Program-made: the position numbers and the translations under genes | Assembly: GCA_950295325.1 (NCBI GenBank) | Contig: OX485806.1 | Location: forward strand, 28,460,001 to 28,524,000 | Origin: Polytrichum commune | Taxonomy: Eukaryota > Streptophyta > Polytrichopsida > Polytrichales > Polytrichaceae | DNA length: 64,000 nucleotides | Reading direction: 5' to 3' | Notes under the pieces: model-generated | What the model saw: the letters and a program-made list of their open reading frames with translations, nothing else | Database searches by the model: none | What the model was told of the DNA's origin: nothing | Part shown: positions 1 through 12,200 of the stretch, one piece after another | Layout: each line of letters begins with the position of its first letter | Numbering within the stretch: position 1 is the stretch's first letter

Positions 1-2
1 AT

Positions 3-2084
3 GACCTCGGTGAGGAAAGTGCAGGATCATTCAATAGACGGTTCTCGGATCTCAGTAATCTGGAGTCTGTCAGTGAATCTCCACTTACATTCAGACGTGG
101 AACACTCTACCAAGAAGATGACAGTGAAGATTCAGGTAGAGGATCATGGCGAAAGTTTCACTCAGCTCGCAGTTTCTTTGAAGTAGGGTCGTCTCGAAGC
201 ACATTTGATCCGGGGAGTGAGGTTTCGGAGACAGAGTCACCTGACTCACCATTTCTTTTACCTGGAGGAGGGGAAGCAACCGAGGATCAGCTTAGTGGCA
301 GTGAACTTGCAAGGCTGCAATCCCTCCAACGATACCTTCGAGGCCAGCTTTCACGTGAGAATTCCTTCTTCGAGTCCCCGAACAGGGAGGAAACTGCAAG
401 ATTGGCAGCTTTCCAGAGCTACCTGAGGAATCAAATGTCTAGAGAAAGTTCCTTCGCAATTAGGGATGATGAAGCTGCTGCTGGAGTTGCATTGCTCAAA
501 AGTGATTCAAATCCTCACCTGTCACGTGATAGCTCCGTGGCAGAGTCTTCTAGTGCAAAAACAGAAACATTGGATGATGAGGAGAGTGCAAGGGTGGCAG
601 AGATGCGGAGATACTTGAAAGGGCAGCTTTCAAGGGAAAATTCAGAAATTGGGGAGGATGACATTGATGAAGAAGCTTTGAGATTGGTTTACTTACAAGG
701 ATACTTAAGAGGGCAGCTTTCTCGAGAAAATTCATTTTGTGGATCCCCTGGTTCTCCGAGACAAGTGAAACCAATTGTAGAGTCATCTTCATCAACATCC
801 AGGAAAGGAATAGGATATGACCAAGGTGATGATGATGTAGCGCAATTGCGTGAATACTTGAGGGGTCAGCTCTCACAAGAAAATTCTGGCTCAGAATCTC
901 CAGGTTCTCCTCTCACCTTCCGCTGGGGATCATTCAATGGAGGTGGTAGTGAAGAAGACAGAAATGGAGGAGCTTCACCATCATCCTTCACTGATTCACC
1001 CATAGGCTCCCCACTGATTTTCACAACTGGAAGATTTTACCAAGCAAATGGCGATGCAAAAGATCAACGAGGTGGAAGAGTGCACTCGACTCCCTCGCAA
1101 ACTCTCCCCCGCAACCGAAATTTCAACCGAGCAAGCACCATGAGCACAATCAGGGAAACTTCTGAGATGAATTCGGACATGCAAAGAGGCCATTTCTCTC
1201 GAGCAAGAACATTTGGCATAGCTGCAGGAGGAAGCTTACAGATTAGGTCTCCTGGCTCACCGTTGTCAAGAGAAGGTAAAGCTTTGCAAGCAGAGACCTC
1301 AGAGCCAGAGATTGTCCCAGAGCCAGCAATTATCGAAGTACCGATCTCGGAGTCACCTGCATTGTCTCGTGCAAAATCCTTAGGAACTCTCCGGGAGGTA
1401 ATTTACCTTGAATCCCCAAGCTTTGTGAGACCTAATCTCTCAAGGGCCAGAACATTGGGAGCTCTCTTGCGGGAACCTCAGGATACAGCCAATGCGCGGC
1501 CACCTTCTCCACAAGGTGGCCATCAAATCTCTGAGAAGAGGAAATCGGTTCAAACTAGAACAACTCCACCCTTGGGGATGGGTGCATCTTCGTCAAGACC
1601 ATCACGGGTGTTCTCTCGCTCCAAGACAGTTGCAGACAATCAAATTATAAAAGAAGCTCCAGGCTCATCCGGAGCTTCGACTTCTCGTGCTGCCAACACC
1701 CTTGGCAGCTTGTTGAACGAAGAACCGCAAGTTGCAGCTCTTTCTTCAATACTTCAGCTCCGTAGACAAGACTGGTCTACTGAAAGGGTTGTTGATGACG
1801 AGGAGGATTATCATGATGATGTACACAAGAAAAAGAAATCCTCTTCCTCTTCCTCCTCGACCTCGTCTTCTTCATCTTCCTCCTCATCTTCGTCGTCTTC
1901 ACAGACCCCTCCACACCACTCTGCAGAAGAGAGTGAGAAAGGAGATCATGAGAATGATAGCGGTTCTTCATCTGCGAGCCCGGCCCGTGATCAGAGTACT
2001 TCAAGGCAAACTGCATCCCCGAATCCTGAACTTGAGTCTGAGAGCTCTCCCCTCATGATCCCAACACGGGAGGAGGATCATTGA
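3..2084 (+). CDS. Serine-rich repeat protein of unknown function, 3' part
   Basis: The frame is open from the first bases to a stop at 2082-2084, so this is the C-terminal ~693 residues of a longer protein whose start lies left of the window. I do not recognise the family. The sequence shows five degenerate copies of a module YLRGQLSRENS (near bases 333, 420, 612, 702 and 855), often followed by acidic, SPGSP-like linkers. Further on comes a second module of the type LSRARTLGALL (near 1195, 1360, 1438, 1610 and 1680). Both modules contain hydrophobic-S-R-x-x-S/T, which resembles basophilic (CDPK/SnRK/CaMK-like) kinase and 14-3-3 sites; that is inference. Near residue 610 a KKKK patch leads into a ~25-residue serine tract, then an acidic, proline/serine-rich tail ending MIPTREEDH. 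There is no membrane segment or enzyme motif in the visible part, and it is probably disordered. No intron is visible in this part. Confidence 0.75.
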   Translation, partial: DLGEESAGSFNRRFSDLSNLESVSESPLTFRRGTLYQEDDSEDSGRGSWRKFHSARSFFEVGSSRSTFDPGSEVSETESPDSPFLLPGGGEATEDQLSGSELARLQSLQRYLRGQLSRENSFFESPNREETARLAAFQSYLRNQMSRESSFAIRDDEAAAGVALLKSDSNPHLSRDSSVAESSSAKTETLDDEESARVAEMRRYLKGQLSRENSEIGEDDIDEEALRLVYLQGYLRGQLSRENSFCGSPGSPRQVKPIVESSSSTSRKGIGYDQGDDDVAQLREYLRGQLSQENSGSESPGSPLTFRWGSFNGGGSEEDRNGGASPSSFTDSPIGSPLIFTTGRFYQANGDAKDQRGGRVHSTPSQTLPRNRNFNRASTMSTIRETSEMNSDMQRGHFSRARTFGIAAGGSLQIRSPGSPLSREGKALQAETSEPEIVPEPAIIEVPISESPALSRAKSLGTLREVIYLESPSFVRPNLSRARTLGALLREPQDTANARPPSPQGGHQISEKRKSVQTRTTPPLGMGASSSRPSRVFSRSKTVADNQIIKEAPGSSGASTSRAANTLGSLLNEEPQVAALSSILQLRRQDWSTERVVDDEEDYHDDVHKKKKSSSSSSSTSSSSSSSSSSSSSQTPPHHSAEESEKGDHENDSGSSSASPARDQSTSRQTASPNPELESESSPLMIPTREEDH

Positions 2085-2394
2085 TTTCATTGATCTCATT
2101 GTACCATGATACCGTTAAACCCTTGACTCTGAGTAGTGGCAAGCTTGGCATCCATTTGCCTTCCCATTCATCTCATTTGAACCTTTTCAGCCTGTATGAT
2201 GTTGTATGTAGATCTTATAAGAATTCCACTGCATTCTTCTCTACAAGATCGGTGGTCCCTGCTTATTGTGGAATTGTTACATTGGTGTGAAAGGATATTG
2301 TTTCCTCGTCTCTTTCTTCTCGTCAAGGTTAGGCTTTGTTTTCGGTTCAATTTTCTTGTGGATATTGACAGAAGAAGCGCAAGTCTTGAAGTTT

Positions 2395-2705
2395 AACACT
2401 TCAGCTTCGCAGACAAGACTGATCAGAAGACAAGAGATTTTCTTCATCCTCATCCTCCACCTCGTCTTTATCTTCGTTCTCGTCATCTTTGTCTTCACAG
2501 ACTCGTAAACACCACTCCCAAAGAGAGTGAAAATTGAGAATGAATGTACTCAGTTCTTCATCTGGCCATGATCACACTCCAGCCAAATTGCATTCGAATC
2601 ATTGATATCATCGTACCACGAAACGAGATGTACCTTCTTCTCATTCTTCTCACGTGAACCTCTTCAACCTGTGTGATTTTATAAGAATTCCACCGTATTC
2701 CTATG
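2395..2705 (+). pseudogene. Decayed tandem duplicate of the upstream gene's 3' end
   Basis: The stretch repeats, in the same order, landmarks of the preceding gene's last exon and 3' flank: the GACAAGACTG segment (1767 versus 2411), the serine-coding TCTTC run ending in CTTCACAGAC, AGAGAGTGA, GTTCTTCATCTG, the TTGATATCATCGTACCA region, and TATAAGAATTCCAC (2217 versus 2680). The offset is ~640 bp, with small deletions. Stops and frame changes break any reading of it, so it is non-coding. It probably arose by unequal tandem duplication. Confidence 0.7.
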
Positions 2706-3137
2706 GAATGTGCACTTATTTAGGTTTGCGATGCATTCCTAACACCTAAATCCTAGCGTGTGGTGAACACATAGGATATACTGCATTGTCTTTAAGAAGA
2801 TATAGACCAAGTGGAGGCATAACATGACTTTTGTGCACACACAACAAGTCTACCATATAAGCTCATTGTGATGACAACAAAATGGTTGGTTCTCCTGGTG
2901 TTTTAGCTCATCTTCATAGTAGGAATTTGGAGGCAGGTCTACCTCATTAATACACCTATTTCACGTCATTGTTACAACTCAAAATTCTTGATAGGTGCTC
3001 ATGAGACGCATTTATCATGTGAGGTATTAGACAATAGAACTGCCCTTTAGAAGATAGATCTACCCCTTTTATTTTATTGGCTTCGTCCTAAACTTTGGAT
3101 AGAGGCATTCTGGGATCACCAATTGGGCGGGTATAGG

Positions 3138-3307
3138 GAATGGAGAATGAGATGTAGGGTAAATGCAGTGGAGTAGAGTAGAATAGAGTAGAGAAGATTA
3201 GAGTGTGTAATATAGACTTAAGCAAAGTAGGGAGTGGAGAATGAAATGTAGGGTGAATGCAAAAGAGTAGAGTAGAGTAGAGTAGAGTAGGAGGTGAAAT
3301 ATAGACC
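3138..3307. repeat. Two-copy direct repeat with AGAGT minisatellite
   Basis: Two copies of a ~90-bp unit, each beginning GGAGAATGARATGTAGGGT and running through (AGAGT)n to an AATATAGAC segment; copy one starts near 3138 and copy two near 3237. The open frame read on the minus strand through it is a by-product of the pentamer repeat. Confidence 0.7.
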
Positions 3308-3940
3308 AGAGGATAGAGGCATTGGATAAGAGAGACCCTCTCGTAGCCAAGTTGCTTGTTAATTTTGCATGAGTTATTTCTCCAAATTTTCACTATGAAT
3401 TGTATCAGTTCCATGGGATAGCAAAATTGTGTAAGAAAAAGGCACAAGCGGATCTACTCTTCAATACATGAAGTCTTTGGTTAGATTTCCACTATAGAGC
3501 ATAAATTGTTGGAGTTTGACATGCACCTAGTTCATTAAGATCTTCCCCAGATTGCCTTGGAGCTTAAAGATATATGATTTTTTGTTGTTTTGGATGTCCA
3601 CATTGTTGAAGATGAATAGATTGTTCTTGTGAAGTAGGTTACTCATCCAAGGTGAAAGGGAGGTTGATAGACTGTGTTTCACTTTAATCTAAGGTGTATT
3701 GTATATTGTGCCTCCTTTGTAGAGTCAAGTAGTGTGAGCTTAACTATATTGAACCTTAAATTTATGTCATGTTCAAAATCCTCATATATTTGAGATGTTC
3801 ATATATACTCACTTTTGGGAGCAAGAAAAGAAAAGAAAAGCAAAAAAGAACGTTAGAGTCTTTTACCCTGACATGCAATGTCTGTTCACCGCCTCCCTCT
3901 CGTGTCCACGTGAGCATGAGAGTGGGGGCAACTTAGTGCT
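3308..3940. other. Non-coding stretch, nothing recognised
   Basis: AT-rich sequence without a long open frame, splice-bounded exon or repeat that I can identify. There is a short purine run (AAAAGAAAAG) near 3826. Confidence 0.5.
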
Positions 3941-4708
3941 TATTTTCATAGGTGGACCGTGTGGTTAGTGTTAGGGCTATGTGTTTTGTGTTAGTTTTGG
4001 GTTTTAATGTTAGCGCGTAAGTGTGTTTAGTCAAGTGGGATCATGGCTTCTTTCTTTTCTAATTTCCTTTTGTTTGGATTATGTGTGTTAGGTACCTTAG
4101 AGCAATTTGGGAGAGGTATTCCATTAGTTTAAGGGGTTTGGAGTTGGGGATTTGTAGTTCTCGGAGGAGTTTAATAATTGTTGTATGTATAGTGCCCCTT
4201 ATTCTTGCCATGATTATAATGGGTGGTAGTACTATCCACCCTAGTGGGGATAGGAGTGGGTGGAGAATGGTGTATTTATCAAGTTTATGGTGGATGGCTT
4301 TTGTGGGGAATCTATCTTTGCACTAAGTGAATTCAAATATTTGTACTTTCAGGTTTGGGTTGGGTGTGAAAGGTGCTTTATCTGTAGGTGAGGCTCCTAA
4401 GATGCATAATATATCGGGTTTAAGTCGAGCTAGACATTTACATCATGGTAGATAGCATGTGCATGGGAGTAGCAATGAGGGTATGGTGTTGTCAGGTGTG
4501 CAGTCTTTGATGTTATTGGCATTGATAAGGGTAAAGCAATGGGTTGTGGGGTGGGCTAGTAGTGTGTTTGCTAGTGCGTGTATTACTATATTGTGTTGGT
4601 TTGTCCTTATATTTTTTTGTGTTTATTGGTGCAACATTAGTAGGTGGAGGCATGTGTCATTTTGGTGGGATGTGTATAGGTTAGATGTTGGGGATATGTT
4701 GTGTTTGA

Positions 4709-4711
4709 CTA

Positions 4712-4738
<27 letters not shown>
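4709..4738. repeat. (TG)n microsatellite
   Basis: About 14 uninterrupted GT dinucleotides inside the retroelement remnant. Confidence 0.9.
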
Positions 4739-4742
<4 letters not shown>

Positions 4743-4913
4743 CTTCCTAATATATTTGACTATTTTATGTGTATTTTTGTGTTGGAGAGCCATTTTTCTA
4801 TATAGGGTATTGTATTTTTTGCATGGGAAATGAATGTGCTTACGTATTCTTATTCTATGTAATTTTTTAGGTTGTGGACTAAGCCATCATGTTGTGTGGA
4901 TGTCGGGGGGATA

Positions 4914-4970
4914 GATGGCCAATATGGTGTCTGATGGCCAATATGGTGTCTGATGGCCAATGAGGTGGAA
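4914..4970. repeat. 19-bp tandem repeat, three copies
   Basis: Unit GATGGCCAATATGGTGTCT occurs twice exactly, followed by a third, partial copy GATGGCCAATGAGGT. Confidence 0.85.
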
Positions 4971-4991
4971 AGGGGTTTCTACAATGCGGGA

Positions 4992-5400
4992 TTATTCTGC
5001 TCCTTGTTTGGCCAAATTATTAGCCTCATCATTTCCAACGATGTTTGTGTGGGCTTTGAAATTGTGGATGGTGATATTGTAGTGGGGAGTTTTTAGTGTA
5101 TTTACTATTCGGGTTATGAAGAGCTTCTTTGGGTGGTTATATTGGAAGGATGAGTTTCTTATGTGGTTGAGGAGAAGGTATATGTTGTTGAGGCAATCTG
5201 TGAACATGAATGTATCCATTCGAAGTGTTTTGGTGTGTTCCTTAGCGATCAAGAGGCGTATAATTATGCTATGAGAATATTGGGGTATCCAGGTAGGTGA
5301 GCAACAATATTGACTTGTAGTGTGGTCCATTGAAAACTCCGACACCTGCGATATGGCCTTTTCTTTCTCCATCTGGTGGTGTGAATGAGCCATCTATGTA
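4992..5400 (-). pseudogene. RNase H domain of a retroelement, frameshifted
   Basis: Reading minus from ~5400 gives YIDGSF (first catalytic Asp in its DGS context), then GVGVFNGPHYKS. A stop and frame change near 5275 interrupts it. The other frame then resumes with FTDCLNN (third-strand Asp, normally TDS), HPKKLFITRIVNTL, and finally AHTNIVGNDEANNLAKQG, which matches the final GN-x-x-A-D/N-x-LA block of type I RNase H. The catalytic landmarks are in the right order and spacing but in two frames, so the gene is dead. In autonomous elements this activity removes the RNA strand during reverse transcription. Confidence 0.6.
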
Positions 5401-5960
5401 GTAGGATTAGGCAGGTGGGAAGTGTAGGGGTAAGATTGATGTTACGATTGGTGAGTAGGGGGTTTGGGCTATGTGCATGCTTTAGGGATTTTGATGTATG
5501 TTCTATTTGTAGGGGGATGGGGTAGGTGGTGTAAGTGGGGAGGAGTGTTGCAAGGAGTTGTTGGAGGAAGGTAGGCATTTGTGGTGTGGTGGGTGTGTGG
5601 GAGAATTTTAGAATGGAGGTGAGTAGGTATTCTTTTTTGTTGTAATATGTGGGGAAGGGCGATGTTTCGGTATATTGTAAGTGAGGGGTGGGATGGTAAG
5701 TATAGGAGTTGCATGTGGTTGTTGAAGTGGGTTGGTTGGATTGTTGGTCCAATCATTGTGTGTGATGGTAATAATTGTAGTGGAGTTGTGATTGGTGTGT
5801 GTGGCTAGTCTTGCTCATTTGATAATTTTTGGGAGTAGGTCTAGGGTTGTCATATGGGTATACCCACATCCTTTCCATTTGACTAGAGAAGGCTGGGCCT
5901 AGTGAGCCAAAGATTACATTTCTTTCATATGGGGAGTGGTAATGTGTTAATTGCATGGGA

Positions 5961-8900
5961 CATGTGAGTGGACTGGAGAAATATGAGTGTGTGATTTGAA
6001 AGGTTTGTATGAGTTTGTCTAGAATTGATGATGGAAGCGTGTGGTGGTTATGGATGAGGGGGGTGGGAGGGAATGTATTTGTATAGTTTAGGTTTTGGTT
6101 ACAAACAAACCCAAAGAAATACTTAGGGAAGACTTAAAAGGTATCATCTAGGTGTCTCAGATAAGTTTATTTAGGGAAAACACAAGGTTATTTCATATCA
6201 TTTTGGGTTTGAATTGACAAATAGGTGATGATTTTCGGGTAAAGACTTCCAAATCTCTCAATGTTAGTGCATGCAATTGTGAGAGTCACTCAATCTCACA
6301 TTTTTTTTACCTAGGCAATAGTTTGGTAGTGAGTTCATTTTAATTGGACCAAGTGCGGTGCACAAGCATAAGCACAACCATAGTCCATTGTCTTGCATAG
6401 AATATCTCATTTTTGTCTCTTTACCAAAGCCAAAGGCACTTTGATGTGGTCCATATATAGTCTCATGTTAAATCTTTTTTTTAATGCAACTTAAAATTGA
6501 TGTGAAGTCATCCTTGCAAGATTCATTGTCTTCATTGATTAATGTTCAATCTGATTCCACGGTCAAACTATGGTATGTGTTCATTGAGCATCCCCTGATT
6601 AAACATTATTTTCTTGTATTACATTCAAAAACTAGTAAATCACGGTTCTGACCGATACTTACTTAGTTGATCGTTGCCCTCTCCCTAAAGTTATCTCATA
6701 ACTCTTTCGGTCGATGGCCTTTCAGCTTTAGGTCTGTCCTCAAAGGCCATTGCCCTTTCATCTTCTTGCTGGGTGAATCACTCCCATGACTATATATATT
6801 TTCTCAATACTACAGCCACAACCTCCTTGTAGGGTTCTATTAAGCTTTCCAAAGACCATAGAATTATGGTACTTTCTTCTTCTACTTAAGCAATCTCTTC
6901 CCTTCTTCTAGACAATCTCTTTGTTTGTAACTAGTCTTATCTCATCTCAGGGTAAAGCTTTTCTATTCAAAGTCATTAAGTTCATTCACTATAGACTTGG
7001 ACTACCCTTTTACTCACTGATCTTTACATTCAATGGCATGTGGTTGCTTAACTAGGACATCCTAGTTATTTAGACTATACACCCCTACAGAATTCCCCAA
7101 CTCCTTTAATCCAGTCTGTTGAAATTCAGGTACTAGACATTTCATCAGGCTATCGACTCTCCCAATCTTACTTGATGCATTTGAGTAATTCATAAACTTA
7201 TTCATTTCAAGACAACAATCTTTCCAAGATTAACATCAACATGCACCAATCCATAGTACAATCATACAATCAAACTTATCACTCAATTCAATGGAATAGC
7301 CACTTATCCTTATAACCTCTTTCAGCCTATAGGCATGATTACAAACAATTCATCGACTACACAAGATTAGACGATCAATGAAACATACTTTGTAATTTTA
7401 GAACAAGATTTTACAAAAGATTTACTAAGGAATCACTCCTCAAATATACACCACAACAATTCTAGTTCTCACAACATGGGAACCTTGTCCCAATTTAAAG
7501 ACCAATTTGTCTTAAAATTGTTATCTAGGCTAGATAATGTTACTTTGTGTTTTCACCCTTGCCCATGGTAGGTTTCGTACCCGTGTCATAAAACTATACC
7601 CCCACAACAATGACCAAGAAAGAAAGGTAGGTGTCAAATAACTTATAAAAGCGGATGACATTGTAGGTTAAGACTTATGGCTACCTTAGGTCTTTACACT
7701 ACAAGCAATGGTCTGGTTTTCATGACAAGGGCCTTGAAGTTCATCACCTTTGTCCAATACTATATAAGGTAGCGGGGCACATTCCCGCTCGGGTCCTTAA
7801 ACTGCTCACTAGACCTATCCAAACAAGAGGTACATTATAGCTTCCAACCTCAAATTTCTATGTTATCATGGTGTACATTTTTGGGGTGAGTGGTTTTGGG
7901 TACCCCTATGAGTTCTCCTTCCAAAATTCATAACTAATTCAATATTAATCCAAAAATTAATTATTCCAATTGGTCCAATTTCCAATGTACTTTGCACATC
8001 TTCCAAGATTGATTCCCCCTTAATAACTCCCCAATGAACATGCCAATCTGAAATTCGAGCAGGAAAGGGCCCCTCTACCTTAGATAAGTGGTAAATGATA
8101 CCATTGGTGAAAGTGGTACATCTACAATAATCCTAAATATTGGGATTATGGTTAGAACCAATGTTGGTTTAGTATATAGGTGAATGCATGGTATTAATAT
8201 TCAACATCAATGTTGGTCTTAAAGAACCTACCCGTGCGTGTCGAAATTGTGATACGAGTCAAATGTAATTTAATGTCTGGCGGATATGTGAAAATGAGAG
8301 AATCTTTGTATACCCGAATTATTATTTGGATCAAACTGATACTAGGACGACTTTGCCTATATATGAAGGTTCTTGCATGGATATAAACTTGAATGATATC
8401 AGAAACACAAACACCGTCAAGTACCCATACCCTGTTGGTATCAACAAGTGTGAAATCCTCATTACAGATATCCAAATGGTATGCAAAAAAGGATGACACC
8501 AGACCAACACTGGTTTGAGCATGGTTGAACATTGATGGAAATGCACACATGTCACACATAGGAGCTTACACCCATGCCACATATTGGGAAGTGAATAGAA
8601 TCATCAGACTGGTGGCAAAACTATCCATGATTGACAGTAAAAATTGATCCCAAAATTCCTTCAGAAAGATGCGGATCAGAAAATTGACAACTTAGTGTCA
8701 GTCAACAAACCTGATCTAGCTATAAACGTAGACCGGCTAATAAGAAGACCACCTGCTCACGGGACTGAGCCCTGACTGAAACAGGTCCATCATCTTTAAT
8801 CGATAATAATTAGTAAATAAATACTCAATTAGCAACACTGATTACTTAACTTCACACCATAGTTCTAACTAAGCTCTCTGGCTTCAAAGCTTAAACTGCA

Positions 8901-9280
8901 CTTTTCAAACTTGCTCATCACAACATAAGCAAGCAAAAATCAGAGAGCAACATATGTAGCTGTGCTGAATGCGCTCCAGCAAGCATAAAAATAAGTCATA
9001 AAACAGCAACCGGGAGGATTAAAAAAGGTACTATGTATGTATCCTCCCAAAGGCAAGGATGAGATGCCCTGCCAAACTTTGTCGCGTGTGCGACTAAGCA
9101 AAAAGGAAGAGGTTATTAGGGTTTATGTTGGCTTGTTTATTTCGGCTTGTTTATAGTAAGTATGAATGACTTGTAAGGATGTCTGAATTTTGTGTGTCCA
9201 ATTAGTCTCACTCATCATGCTAGACTCATGAAATTGGGATTTTTTCAATGAAATTTGAATGGGTTGGCAAGTCATAAATC
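5961..9280. other. Long non-coding stretch
   Basis: About 3.3 kb with frequent stops in all frames. The only open frame over 100 codons (minus, 8559-8194) has no motif I know. I see no repeat shared with the rest of the window. Confidence 0.5.
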
Positions 9281-12200
9281 TTAATCAGCTTCTTGGGCGA
9301 GGCTCTCGAGTTCTTGGACATAAGCTGTGACTTTGGCCGCAACGATGGGAGTGAGGAAGTCCACCGAGCTTTGGCCTGGGCTGAACCTAAATGGCCATAC
9401 CACTCTGGTTGTCTCATATCCTTCCCTGATGATCTGCACTCCGGGTGGCAACAAGTTTTCTGTTTAGAACAATGTTTCCTATATTTATAATTATAATGCT
9501 ACTAATGAATGGGTGGTTTATTAAAGAGGAGCAACATGCTTTAAAAATGGAAATTGTCATGCAAAGTACTTGGACAAACTTCAGTAATATGAATTGGAAT
9601 ATCAACAAGAGAGTGAATGACAAGCTGTGGGATTGATTAGTCCTTCACCTACCTCGAGTTGGTTATCAATCATAATCAATCAACTCATGCACAAAATTTG
9701 AACATTATGGATGATATCGCACCTCCACGGACGAAAATTTATGATGAGTTCTCATTATCTCTCTTTGCTCTCGAATGAGCGATCCGTTATGTTTGCATAA
9801 ATAACATGAGAAGAGTATTGTTTTTGTGTATGTCAAAATGCTCTCCTGTATCACAATATGATCCACTGTAATGCCAACTGATCATTCAGATCCCAAAATC
9901 TTGTGAGTGAATTCTCGTTATAATCCCTAGGACTTAATGATCCTGCTGTCACGTTCATCTGTAGCTTAATATACATTCATAATATCTGAGCTATCTTATG
10001 AGATCATTAGGGAGTCGTAACATCAATTTGTGATGTTTTTTCACAGACTTGTGATTAGTGTTGTTTGGGTGTTGAGCATTGATGTGTTGACTCTCCCAAC
10101 CAAATGAGCCATCATGTCGACCCTTAAAGAATCATATTGAAAGTGTTTGTTTTAGGAGAATCTCAAACTGATTTACATCCAAGAGTAGGTGTTTGAATAC
10201 AACCAGTGTTTGAATAATCTAGGATGTTATCTAGTTTGATGCAAAATTTATTTATTTTTTGAAAGAAAATTTTAGATGTATCATATTCACATTGGCCAAG
10301 ACTTTACGTGACATTTACCTTTTAGCACTCAAATATTTGAAAAGACATCACTCTACAATCTCAAGGTATGCAAGTGTTCTTTAGTTATTTTTCTTAATCG
10401 GGCACTTATATTTTCAAATTGGTACACAATCAGGTGTGGGTCTAGGAAGAAATGTTCAAAAGGTTTTGGACTATTTCTTCAAATTCTGTCAACTACTCTC
10501 CACTCAAAGGTCAACACAATTTTATGTTTTCATTTAGAGGAATCAACACACATGCATGCGCTTCCGATAACCATAACTAAATGAGAGTAGGTCCGATTTC
10601 CAATCCGATTTTTGTTGATGTTTGCTAATACATCAAAATTTCAAGACGTAAATATAATCATTAGAAGATGAAGAACAAGAAAACTAACCAAAGAACACCA
10701 TGGGGAAAGACTAATGCACAAGATATTGCAATGAGGAGAGGGCATTCCATTGCATGAAGCACATGCACTAGTCCTTGTATGGCATGCATTATGCCCCATA
10801 CAATGGACATGATGGGTAGGACCAATATGGAAAGAATGCCCTTTTGCGCTAGTAGAATACCCTCCCCTCCAAAATGAGAATACTGTAGGGGGCCTTCTAT
10901 TTCATCTTTACTAGTGTCGAAATGTAATTCCCATAATTAAATTGGATTGACGGGGTCTCTCATCCAATGTAGGATCTACATGTGACAAGATACGAAAAGA
11001 TTAATAGATATTAGACTCAAAATAGAGAGTCCTCTACCGCATAATTAGGCTTGGGAAAGGGTGTATAATAACATACTAAGAAAAATATAAGTGCTTTTAC
11101 ATACATGGTAATGCATTGAGGGAGGGCACTACACTGCATAAAGCATGTTGTGTACTCTTCCTTGTATGGTGGCCATTGTAGCCTATACGGTGAGCATTAT
11201 GGGTACAAGGAGCAACGTGGACAAGTAGAATGGCACCCTCCCCTACCAAGGATATTATGCTTGCGAACGGATAAATTTTTACAAACTAAGAAAAATAGAA
11301 ATGCTTTATGTACAGGGTAATGCATTGGAGGGGAGGGGGGGGGGGCATAGCACCGCGTAAAGCACGTGTCATAACATTCCTTGTACGACGGGCATTGCAA
11401 CATGTACAATGTGCATCATGAGTACATAGATCATCCCATCGTAGATAGAATGCCCTCCCCTCCAAAACAACCAAGGATATCATCCTTGAGAACAAACATA
11501 CATTAACAAAATAAGAAAAAAAACAAAACTAATGCTTCATGTACAATGTAGTGCACGTTAGGGAGGGCACTACATTGCATCAAGCACAATGTGTCATAGT
11601 AGCCTTGTACGGCAAGGCATTACAACCTATACGGTGAGCATTATGAGTACAAAGATCATTCTGCTGGAGGTAGAATGCCCTCGCGACTGAGGATATCATG
11701 CTTGAAAATAGACATATATTGACAAACTAAGAAAACCATAAAATGCTTTACGTACATGGTAATGCACTAAAGGGAGGGCACTACACTACATCAAGCACAA
11801 TGTGTTATACTATTCCTCGTATGGCGGCCATTACAACATGTACGGTGAGCATTATGGGCACAAAGATCATTCCGCCGGAGATAGAATGGCCTCCCTTCCA
11901 AAACGAGGTTATAATTATGCTTGAGAAGGGACAGATATGCACAAAGTAAGAAGAATAGACACTACGTAGGTTATGATGTTACTTGAAGAAGAGTAGAATA
12001 AATGGGTAGGCATGATGAACTCACTTGGAAACCAGCCTGGTAGCCAGGGTCAATGCCCATGTTGCCGCCCACAATGTCATAGCGAAGGATGCGCCGCTCT
12101 TGATCGATGTAAGTGAGCTTCTCCGTCACCCAGTAGTGGCTGCTGCTGGAATTGGAATTATTGTTGCGAGGTCGCACCTTGCGAACACACCCGGGGACAC

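Larger units (their letters stand above)
3950..5960 (-). mobile_element. Decayed non-LTR (LINE-like) retroelement remnant
   Basis: The strand is strongly biased (GT-rich on plus, CA-rich on minus) across ~2 kb. Read on minus, it carries a recognisable RNase H domain (separate entry) with cysteine/histidine- and proline-rich, stop-broken flanks, as in the 3' ends of plant LINE-like elements. No intact reverse transcriptase remains. The ends are estimated from the shift in base composition; I found no target duplication. Confidence 0.45.

Noticed and set aside
1732-2058. 108-codon open frame overlapping the serine-rich gene
   Set aside because: Out-of-frame reading of the serine tract, giving low-complexity Leu/Arg/Pro sequence.
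4459-4833. 124-codon plus-strand open frame
   Set aside because: Runs through a (TG)n tract and is antisense to the decayed retroelement.
8194-8559. 121-codon minus-strand open frame
   Set aside because: No recognisable domain, no start or splice context; treated as chance.
10680-11958. CRISPR-like array
   Set aside because: Units are ~210 bp, contiguous and without unique spacers; this is an ordinary tandem repeat in a eukaryotic intron.
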